5,148 bases of DNA from Nitrospirota bacterium. GTDB lineage: Bacteria > Nitrospirota > Thermodesulfovibrionia > Thermodesulfovibrionales > Magnetobacteriaceae. The notes beneath the pieces were generated by a model. It ran no database searches. It saw only the letters and a program-made list of their open reading frames with translations, and was not told the DNA's origin. Both the position numbers and the translations under genes were made by a program. This document shows, piece after piece, positions 1-5,148 of this stretch (positions are counted from its first letter, which is position 1; each line of letters begins with the position of its first letter). The stretch is from NCBI GenBank assembly GCA_015233485.1, contig JADFXO010000290.1:1-5148 (forward strand), read 5' to 3'.

Positions 1-1
1 T

Positions 2-103
2 GGGCCGGAGAATAATGAACTGTTGGCCATGTCCTCAACTATCGGGTGGAATACGGATGATTTTGTAAATGCTTGTAAATTTGTGCTCTCGAAGAAGGGA
101 TAG
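2..103 (+). CDS. 3' end of an unidentified gene (5' end outside window)
   Basis: An open frame enters from the left edge and runs 33 codons to a TAG at 101-103. The visible tail starts with PENNELLAMSS, contains TIGWNTDDFV and ends in LSKKG. Its mixed hydrophobic and polar composition and lack of stops look like real protein rather than noise, but so short a piece cannot be assigned to a family. No signal, membrane segment or metal motif is visible. The next recognisable sequence downstream is the broken recD2 piece, after 46 bases. It could be the intact end of a functional gene or another fragment in this decayed stretch. Confidence 0.4.
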   Translation, partial: GPENNELLAMSSTIGWNTDDFVNACKFVLSKKG

Positions 104-149
104 ACTACAATAATTCTGCTCCCTATATCTACCGAGGTAATGGCTTACG

Positions 150-457
150 GTGCTTGTAGAGATTAAAGGACAAGTTGAGAGAATCACATACCACAGCGTG
201 GAGAACGCCTACACTATCGCTAAAATGAAGGTTTGGGACAGGCATGACCTTGTACGGTTGTAGGTAATCTCCTTTCCGTAAGGCCTGGTGAAGTCTTAAA
301 ACTAAAAGGGGAATGGCATAACCATCCTAAGTTTGGTGAGCATTTCAAAATTACTTCCTCTGAATCTATCGTTCCCGCTACGGTTAAAGGCGTAGAGAAA
401 TACCTTGGGTTCGGCTTAATCACTGCAACTTCTCGTGATATCTTATTTTTACTGTAA
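150..457 (+). pseudogene. recD2: recD2 remnant: N-terminal part of a RecD-like (RecD2/YrrC) helicase, frameshifted and truncated
   Basis: RecD2 is a 5'-3' superfamily 1 DNA helicase, normally about 700-800 residues, acting in DNA repair without RecBC. Only about 100 residues of its N-terminal OB-like region remain. From a GTG at 150 the frame reads VEIKGQVERITYHSVENAYT and then IAKMKVWDRHDLV, followed by a stop at 261-263. Moving to the next frame at 254 restores the family pattern: TVVGNLLSVRPGE, then KGEWHNHPKFGEHFKI, then PATVKGVEKYLGFGLI. The G-x-V...YH...N-x-YT, G-x-W-x-x-HPKFG and GVEKYL-x-x-L blocks match what I know of the family. One base is missing at about 252-254. The match ends near 421, just before the expected GIG helix-hairpin-helix region, and the frame stops at 455-457. 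All helicase motifs are absent, so it cannot be functional. GAGG at 134-137 is a possible old ribosome site, 12 bases before the GTG. Confidence 0.82.
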
Positions 458-567
458 GAATAAATTTACTGAGTGGACTGCTCAGATGGTACTTGTCAAA
501 GGGTACGGACTTGGGTATAATAGCAGATGAACAGATAGCTAAGGTGGAATCTATTATCAATAAATAG
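439..567 (+). pseudogene. orphan coding-like tail, family unknown
   Basis: After the recD2 match ends, a third frame stays open for 42 codons and ends at TAG 565-567. It contains LLSGLLRWYLSKGTDLG followed by IADEQIAKVESIINK. The ending looks like an amphipathic C-terminal helix of a real protein. There is no start codon with a ribosome site, and an upstream stop lies at 436-438, so if it was ever coding it is only the 3' scrap of a gene. The family is not recognised. It may be chance, because this stretch also carries the promoter for the next gene. Confidence 0.25.
493..521 (+). promoter_or_regulatory. sigma70-type promoter for the winged-helix gene
   Basis: TTGTCA at 493-498 matches the -35 consensus in five of six positions. 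TATAAT at 516-521 matches the -10 consensus exactly, with the ideal 17-base spacer. The predicted transcript start is near 528, leaving a leader of roughly 75 bases before the start codon at 604 or 607. It reads toward that gene and no other credible gene lies between. No clear operator palindrome was found over the -10 or -35 boxes. Confidence 0.7.
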
Positions 568-596
568 GTAGCGGAAATATCTGGGCTACAAACTAT

Positions 597-600
597 AGGG
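597..600 (+). promoter_or_regulatory. ribosome binding site bearing on start choice (ATG 604 or 607)
   Basis: AGGG lies 3 bases before the ATG at 604 and 6 bases before the ATG at 607. The second spacing is closer to normal, so the protein may begin at the second methionine (MADHKD). The two choices differ by one residue only. Confidence 0.5.
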
Positions 601-603
601 ATA

Positions 604-1275
604 ATGATGGCTGATCACAAAGATATTGAACGTTACGTTAATGAGCCAAATCTACTTATTGATCTATGTCGCGAGGTGATCAAACAGCTCGATTCTGATA
701 ACAACAGTCTTGAACTAGCGCAAATGAAAGTCCAGTTGAGGGAGATATCAAAAACCATAGATAGACTTGAGAAAATGTCAATTCCGATACCTGAGGCTCT
801 TAGAGACGAAAAAATTAATCTGAAATTAGCCATAGATGAAATAAATACACAGCAGACTACTATCAACTCCATTAAAATTGGAAAAAAGGATGTTCTGCAT
901 CGTTTAGCTGAAGAGTTTAAAAACATTTTCACGGATATTAGAACGAGGCTTAGTCAAGACAACACTCGCTTTCCAAAGATAAAACACGGTATGGTTGCAA
1001 CATCTAAAATGACTGATAGAAATACATTCAGAGAGGAACTTATCCGTGCCTTAAAAAAGTTTGGCGGCAAGGCGACGGTAAATGATATCATGAAAGAGAT
1101 AGGTCAGAATATGAAAGACAGGCTGTTACCTGGTGATTTGGAATTCAATAAAGATGGTAGATATTGTTGGGAGATTGCTATTAAGAATGAACGCTATACA
1201 ATGGTGTACGCAGAAGGTATTCTCAAGGATGATTCACCAGAAGGTATTTGGGAATTAACAGATGACTATCTATGA
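604..1275 (+). CDS. coiled-coil protein with C-terminal winged helix (restriction-associated type)
   Basis: A 223-residue soluble protein (222 if it starts at 607) with no signal peptide or membrane segment. Residues about 10-130 are strongly helical and charged, with heptad-like stretches suited to coiled coil. They include RLEKMSIPIPEALRDEK near 54-70, a 'LEK-x-x-x-P-x-P-x-x-L' pattern that I associate with N-terminal regions of restriction-linked proteins. Residues about 141-223 resemble the winged helix of Mrr N-terminal or HARE-HTH type: ELIRALKKFGGKATVNDIM, a basic middle, a YCWEIAI strand-helix, and the closing G-x-L-K...SPEGIWELT. In that family the domain precedes a nuclease; here the protein ends right after it and no nuclease motif is present. 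It is likely a DNA-binding or dimerising accessory or regulator. It converges on the ATPase operon and has its own promoter at 493-521. The DNA-binding role is inference from fold-like pattern; the exact family is unknown. Confidence 0.85.
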   Translation: MMADHKDIERYVNEPNLLIDLCREVIKQLDSDNNSLELAQMKVQLREISKTIDRLEKMSIPIPEALRDEKINLKLAIDEINTQQTTINSIKIGKKDVLHRLAEEFKNIFTDIRTRLSQDNTRFPKIKHGMVATSKMTDRNTFREELIRALKKFGGKATVNDIMKEIGQNMKDRLLPGDLEFNKDGRYCWEIAIKNERYTMVYAEGILKDDSPEGIWELTDDYL

Positions 1276-1373
1276 GATTTCGTAATATGACAATTAAGAA
1301 CGACAAGTCGTTTGGATTCGCAACGGTACTCTCAAGTATATTAGAATTCGATTGTTATCCATATATTGCATGA
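1272..1373 (+). CDS. possible 33-residue ORF overlapping the winged-helix gene by ATGA
   Basis: ATG at 1272-1274 overlaps the TGA (1273-1275) of the preceding gene in the classic ATGA arrangement. The frame runs 33 codons, beginning MRFRNMTIKNDKSFGFATV and ending CYPYIA before TGA at 1371-1373. It has no ribosome site of its own, so it could only be made by translational coupling. The family is not recognised. It could be a small protein, the stub of a former second operon gene, or chance. A coding-like frame also exists on the opposite strand of this segment, which lowers confidence. Confidence 0.22.
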   Translation: MRFRNMTIKNDKSFGFATVLSSILEFDCYPYIA

Positions 1374-1516
1374 CGCTTAGTTGACTTCTTTCATCAATAA
1401 GTATTCTCACGAATTTTTCTAAGCCTCCCTATCTTAATATGGTGTTATGAATTTTCACATATTCTGAGTATCGTCTTTATGTCCAAGATAGGTTTCTCTA
1501 CAAACCTGACACTTGT
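1276..1516. other. gap between converging genes
   Basis: These 241 bases separate the stop codons of the winged-helix gene (+) and the ATPase gene (-). They are A+T-rich and hold the small ORF at 1272-1373, a minus-strand GTG frame at 1410-1294 and a 6-bp inverted repeat at 1490-1507. GCTTAG (1375-1380) can pair with CTAAGC (1419-1424) across a 38-base loop, followed by no T-run. I see no RNA gene, no intact gene and no convincing rho-independent terminator. Confidence 0.6.
1490..1507 (-). terminator. weak hairpin just past the ATPase stop
   Basis: AGGTTT and AAACCT form a 6-bp stem with a 6-base loop, starting 10 bases after the ATPase stop codon. The place is right for a transcript end, but the stem is short and no T-run follows on the minus strand (ATCTTGG). 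At best it is an imperfect terminator or a 3'-end stabilising hairpin. Confidence 0.25.
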
Positions 1517-4495
1517 TTACGTGTCTCCCAACTTTATAGATAGCTCTAGCTGCTCTGATTTTTTTAGTCTTTCATATAGAGCACTCATAACATCCGAATC
1601 ACGCTTCACAAATTCTTTGTACTTAGCAGCGCATAATGGACACAGCGCCAGGTACTGTGCCTCGTGCTCCTTAATTAAATAGTCATTGGAAAACGCCTGT
1701 ACCGATTCAAAATAATATTTTCCATCACGTTTCTTAAATGGCATTTCTTCTTTACATATCTGACAAACCATCTGTTCATCATCATTTGTATAATGAATTC
1801 TAAGCCATAGCTCCTGATTAATTGAATTCTCGCTAGTCCGAACGTTTCTCTCACATTTTTCATACGTAATCTCTAGTGAATTGTCAAGCTGCTCTGCTAT
1901 CGTTTGCTGCCGACGCATGGGGTGTGGCGCTGGCTGGTCAGGAAATAGCGGCTTTCTATTGATTGCCATCATAGAATCTCTCCATTGTGAGAACTCGTCA
2001 GGATATTTTTTTATCAGCTCAATGTCTTCATAGCGAACCCCAACGCTTTCAGCAAGCAAGACTGTAGTATCTTTTTTCATACCCAATTGTTCTGCCAGTT
2101 TATCGTCCCGCATAAATAACTCAGGCAGTTCGTTGAGACTTAACCCGTCCGGTGTCGTATAAGTATCCTTTTGACCAGGTAACCACGCTTTTTCAATTAA
2201 TAATCGACCAAACCTTGATATACATTCTTCTCTGATACAGTCCTCATATGTTTGTCTTGATGATTGCTCGACTGTTCCCCGAATGTAATGACTATATGGA
2301 ATAGCAATGTGATTCCATATAAATGCACTCTTTTCTAATGATGGAGCGGATAAAGCATGTTCTAATCCTTCTACGATCATGTCAGGATCAAACCCATTCA
2401 GACCACGTTTGTGGTAACCGTGATAATCTGCTATTATTATAAACCCTCTGTAATCAAGTTCCTTCCTGACTAATTTAATGTCCCCACTTACACCAAGACC
2501 CTTAAGCATATTTATCACGGATACGTGATAGTCCGAACTGACGAATCCTACGTCGTTATTACCAGAAAAAAATAATTTTAATGCGTTGTCATTAAAATAT
2601 ACCTCATTGGGTCTCCTATATATAGTTATATCTGTGTCAGCATTTGTGGCTAAAACAATATTTGCTTTCTTAATGGCATTTGTCAACCGTTGATTTTTCT
2701 CATAAGAATCAGTTTTGTATGCCTGTAATATTTTTTCTAAATCAAACAAATGTTCTTCAAGTGGAACACCACACGACGGAGTTGAATATTTAGGAATTAT
2801 ATGTTCAATCACCTCTGCTACAATATCCACGTCAGGAATGCCTAATTCCTTGAGAAAACGGCTTGCGTCCACATCATTTGTAATTAAAAGTTTGACAATT
2901 GGCAATAAAGAGTTATTCTGTTTTGCTACTGAAAGATAGGCGTTAGGCGTTCCATCATTATTGAAAGGTTCAACATGTTTGTCATTTTGTAAACGAATAA
3001 AACGTTTTCTAAGAAGAGGTCCGTTAGTGTAGTTCGCCCAATAATATCCTTTATTCCATAAAGATTTTTGCCCTATAAGCTGTTTATAAAACTTTATGAA
3101 CCATTCATCATTCTGTTTTTCAAAAAAGTCAGAATCTACCTTGCTGGCAAAACTATCTGGAGTTATCACATCAATATCCAACTGCTCACGTAAGTAGTTC
3201 CATAAATCAATCCTGGTGTCAGTAATTTCACCGGTAATCCATTTTATATCGCTATCTGTTTTAAAAAGCTGTTTGAGCTGCTCATTTCCCAATACCTTGC
3301 GCAGCCACTCACCTCTGGCTAACTTTGCATTTTGCGCAGATACAAAATTATTATCATCAGTTGGAAGCAATTCTTCTTTTATAAGAATTTCGCGAACAGC
3401 ATTGACAATTGGTTTAAATTCTTCCTGAAAGTCACTTGTTCTTATGGGCATTGTCTCAAGCAGAGTGACCGTTAACAAATTCAACTCCTTCAGTATTGGC
3501 AGCAGCTCTGCAAGAAGACAGGCCGTTTCATTAATCAGAGTTTTATTCCAATCATCGTCCTTAAGAATGTTGTCGCGTGCTGGTGTTGTCTTGTACGGTC
3601 CCTGGACGAGAAAACCAAACATGGTAAGCTTTTCTGTAGGGAAATAGACCACTAACGGTGCATTATTACGCTTTAATATATGTTCCCGACCATCTTTGGC
3701 GACGGATAAATGGAAACCGATTTCAACTCGATGCTGACATTTATCGGGGGCTGATACTTGTCGTTCGAAGATTAGCCACTTTTCGTCTTCCTCCTCACCG
3801 CTATTGTCCCCGATTACATTTACATGGGACAGACACTTAAACTTATCATTGGTGATAGATTCCTTAAAATAATATCCTTTCTCTCCATCAGGCTCTACAC
3901 TCCACTCGATTTCATTAATTCTTTTCAAAAACAGCAATACTGTTGGACCAAGATCCCGTAACTTGCCTAAGATGAGATTAAAAGCATCTTCCGCTCTTAA
4001 CTCTTTATGATCAAAAGGAAAATTAAATACGGTTTCGTTTACTGCTATTTCAATATCGGATTGTTTAGTCTCCGGACGAATATATCGTTTAATAACGAAA
4101 TGTTCTTCACCTGAATGAATTTCTGGAGAGGCTGTAAAAGCATAAACCGATTTAAAACCAATTCCGAATTTCCCTATTTGGACAAAATCCTCTTTTTTGG
4201 TTCCTTTTAAAACATCAGATATGCCTTTGACATCCTCTTCATTAAACGGTACGCCAAAGTGCCTGAATTCTAATCTATTTTGGAAAAGTATAAACTGGAC
4301 TTTGTTAGGAGAATTATCGGTGTGATTTAGTCTGAAACGCCTTTCAAGGGCATCTTCGGCATTTTGTAGTAATTCATAGATGAAATGTGCCCTGTTACTG
4401 TAGAGTTGTTCAGATATGAGCATACCAATGTCGTCAAATTCATCTCCTCGTCTTCGAATATTATCTTCACATATTTCTTTATAATTACATGGCAT
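1517..4495 (-). CDS. large GHKL/Bergerat-fold ATPase (sacsin N-terminal-like) with C-terminal four-cysteine cluster
   Basis: A 992-residue, apparently full-length cytoplasmic protein. Residues about 10-250 form a GHKL ATP-binding domain of the sacsin/Hsp90-like type. The N-box helix is YELLQNAEDA, with E41 (candidate water-activating residue) and N45 (Mg contact). The G1 position reads R-H-F-G-V-P-F at 78-84, and the G2 glycine loop is GKFGIGFKSVY at 108-118. LGPTVLLFLKRI follows in the transducer-like part. The middle is alpha/beta and poorly characterised, with family-type blocks FLKELGIPDVDIV (about 545-560), WLPGQKDTY (about 769) and LAEQLGMKKDTTVLLAESVG (about 800-815). The tail holds C911-x2-C914 and C952-x2-C955 with H944 between them, a zinc-ribbon or degenerate HNH-like treble clef. 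The ATG at 4495 is set by a perfect SD at 4509-4504, and the stop of the helicase gene lies one base upstream. GHKL ATPases beside superfamily 2 helicases are known in restriction-like loci. The biochemical target is unknown. Confidence 0.9.
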   Translation of the reverse strand: MPCNYKEICEDNIRRRGDEFDDIGMLISEQLYSNRAHFIYELLQNAEDALERRFRLNHTDNSPNKVQFILFQNRLEFRHFGVPFNEEDVKGISDVLKGTKKEDFVQIGKFGIGFKSVYAFTASPEIHSGEEHFVIKRYIRPETKQSDIEIAVNETVFNFPFDHKELRAEDAFNLILGKLRDLGPTVLLFLKRINEIEWSVEPDGEKGYYFKESITNDKFKCLSHVNVIGDNSGEEEDEKWLIFERQVSAPDKCQHRVEIGFHLSVAKDGREHILKRNNAPLVVYFPTEKLTMFGFLVQGPYKTTPARDNILKDDDWNKTLINETACLLAELLPILKELNLLTVTLLETMPIRTSDFQEEFKPIVNAVREILIKEELLPTDDNNFVSAQNAKLARGEWLRKVLGNEQLKQLFKTDSDIKWITGEITDTRIDLWNYLREQLDIDVITPDSFASKVDSDFFEKQNDEWFIKFYKQLIGQKSLWNKGYYWANYTNGPLLRKRFIRLQNDKHVEPFNNDGTPNAYLSVAKQNNSLLPIVKLLITNDVDASRFLKELGIPDVDIVAEVIEHIIPKYSTPSCGVPLEEHLFDLEKILQAYKTDSYEKNQRLTNAIKKANIVLATNADTDITIYRRPNEVYFNDNALKLFFSGNNDVGFVSSDYHVSVINMLKGLGVSGDIKLVRKELDYRGFIIIADYHGYHKRGLNGFDPDMIVEGLEHALSAPSLEKSAFIWNHIAIPYSHYIRGTVEQSSRQTYEDCIREECISRFGRLLIEKAWLPGQKDTYTTPDGLSLNELPELFMRDDKLAEQLGMKKDTTVLLAESVGVRYEDIELIKKYPDEFSQWRDSMMAINRKPLFPDQPAPHPMRRQQTIAEQLDNSLEITYEKCERNVRTSENSINQELWLRIHYTNDDEQMVCQICKEEMPFKKRDGKYYFESVQAFSNDYLIKEHEAQYLALCPLCAAKYKEFVKRDSDVMSALYERLKKSEQLELSIKLGDT

Positions 4496-4496
4496 T

Positions 4497-5148
4497 TCAT
4501 AAACCTCCTGAAATATGCATTACTCCATAAGCTATCAGATGAGTAGTAATGTCTGCACTATTAATAGCTATATCTAAATCCTTAATATGTCGGGCATAGT
4601 CTCCTTTAGCAGCAGCGATTTGAGACAGGCGCATTCTTTTAATATTTTCGTTATTTGCTTGCATAAGTTGCTCCTCAAGAAGCGCAATTCGTGCATTATG
4701 GCTTGTCGATAAACTTTCTCTCCGATATTCTGCTAATTCCTGAGTCCGTTGACGATGCTTCTTAAGAGCCTCAGACCACATTTTATAGTGTTGCCCATCC
4801 AATTCATCCCATAAATGTAAGTCAGAGGCTGCCTTGTCATTATTGACGTTAAAGCAATCTATTGATATTTCCAACAGGCGGTTAAGATGTTCATTCACAA
4901 TATCGGATGAAGCGATTGACTTAAAAGCCATATCTTCCCTGATGCCATGGAAACGCCATTGGTAAATCGCAAATTTGTACTGTCCCGAACTGACGCTATC
5001 ATCTTCGACTTTTAATGTGGTTATGGCTTTTCGCTGTATTTTGAAAAACTCTGCCGCCTGCTTAACCAGTGGGTGGATAGGCATTATAAAAGTGGCCTTG
5101 GGGTTTTGAGTTGCACACTCTGAGTCAAAAGTTACCTGCAAATGTGGA
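4497..5148 (-). CDS. C-terminal part of a SNF2-family (superfamily 2) helicase, 5' end outside window
   Basis: The frame is open to the window edge, through codons CAT and CCA above a TTG at 5141. It opens with VTFDSECATQNPKATFIMPI then HPLV, matching the 'TFD...A...NP...HPL' segment that follows the second helicase domain in large DrmD-like SNF2 helicases. The TTG at 5141 and the internal ATG at 5084 are therefore unlikely true starts. The rest is a basic, helical accessory region with a probable coiled coil: ARIALLEEQLMQANNENIKR, then RLSQIAAAKGDYARHIKDLD, ending in LIAYGVMHI. The 'R-x-R-x-S-Q/E...A-x-x-DY-x-R' pattern recurs in that family's C-termini. The catalytic helicase motifs would lie beyond the right edge and cannot be checked. 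The gene ends at TGA 4499-4497, one base before the ATPase start, so the two are in one operon. It probably moves along or remodels DNA. Assignment rests on family memory of the C-terminal blocks. Confidence 0.72.
   Translation of the reverse strand, partial: PHLQVTFDSECATQNPKATFIMPIHPLVKQAAEFFKIQRKAITTLKVEDDSVSSGQYKFAIYQWRFHGIREDMAFKSIASSDIVNEHLNRLLEISIDCFNVNNDKAASDLHLWDELDGQHYKMWSEALKKHRQRTQELAEYRRESLSTSHNARIALLEEQLMQANNENIKRMRLSQIAAAKGDYARHIKDLDIAINSADITTHLIAYGVMHISGGL
4504..4509 (-). promoter_or_regulatory. consensus Shine-Dalgarno for the GHKL ATPase
   Basis: AGGAGG on the minus strand lies 8 bases before the ATG at 4495 and within the last codons of the helicase gene. A second ATG at 4500-4498 overlaps the helicase stop as ATGA but is in the wrong frame for the long protein, so 4495 is the start. 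The arrangement predicts translational coupling plus strong independent initiation of the ATPase. Confidence 0.85.

Noticed and set aside
63..80. Direct repeat TTGTAAAT (63-70 and 73-80) as a binding site or att-like repeat
   Set aside because: It is only 8 bp, lies within a coding frame (FVNACKF), has no third copy and no symmetry.
140..166. ATG at 140 as the start of the recD2 piece
   Set aside because: It is out of frame with the RecD2 match, meets a stop after eight codons, and lies only 2 bases after GAGG.
220..423. Minus-strand 67-codon ORF
   Set aside because: It is antisense to the recD2 remnant, whose family pattern is clear on the + strand. No ribosome site or protein-like pattern was seen.
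633..932. Minus-strand 99-codon ORF inside the winged-helix gene
   Set aside because: It is a shadow of the + strand gene, Ser/Cys/Phe-rich in the way antisense of charged helices usually is.
3216..3840. Several + strand ORFs of 60-70 codons (3216, 3444, 3658)
   Set aside because: All lie antisense within the continuous 992-codon ATPase frame, which carries recognisable motifs.
4497..5141. Reading the right-hand gene as a complete 214-residue protein starting at TTG 5141, or from ATG 5084
   Set aside because: The frame remains open to the window edge, and the first residues match an internal segment of SNF2-type helicases, so the start lies outside.
1..5148. CRISPR array, tRNA, rRNA or transposase
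   Set aside because: No regularly spaced repeats, no tRNA arms with a TTCGA-type loop, no rRNA blocks and no transposase motifs or terminal inverted repeats were seen on either strand.

Overview
This is bacterial DNA of moderate-to-low G+C (estimated by eye). It shows bacterial start signals: a consensus AGGAGG ribosome site, a close sigma70-type promoter and tightly packed genes. The organism cannot be named from this window. The only housekeeping-type trace is a broken piece of a RecD2/YrrC-type helicase gene. RecD2 is typical of Firmicutes, Deinococcus and many other bacteria that often lack RecBC, so it narrows the host only loosely. The overall character is an accessory or defence-type island next to decayed sequence.

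Layout, left to right. (1) Bases 1-603 hold gene debris on the + strand: the last 33 codons of an unidentified gene (2-103), a truncated and frameshifted recD2 N-terminus (150-457), and an orphan coding-like tail (439-567). A strong promoter (TTGTCA, 17 bp, TATAAT) at 493-521 lies inside that tail. (2) Bases 604-1275 (+) encode a 223-residue protein with a coiled-coil front and a C-terminal winged helix resembling those of Mrr-type restriction proteins. (3) Bases 1276-1516 are a short gap between converging genes, holding a possible 33-codon ORF and a weak hairpin. (4) Bases 4495-1517 (-) encode a 992-residue GHKL/Bergerat-fold (sacsin-like) ATPase with a C-terminal four-cysteine cluster. (5) From 5148 down to 4497 (-) lies the C-terminal end of a gene that is most likely a large SNF2-family helicase, whose start is outside the window.

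The helicase and the ATPase form one operon: the stop and the next start are one base apart, and a perfect Shine-Dalgarno lies in the end of the helicase gene. A nucleic-acid translocase made together with a GHKL ATPase carrying a zinc cluster recalls restriction-like and MORC/MutL-related conflict systems. I read this pair as a candidate anti-phage or anti-plasmid system. The converging winged-helix gene has its own promoter and may be a regulator, a DNA-binding accessory or an unrelated island gene. Function is inferred from motifs and context only.
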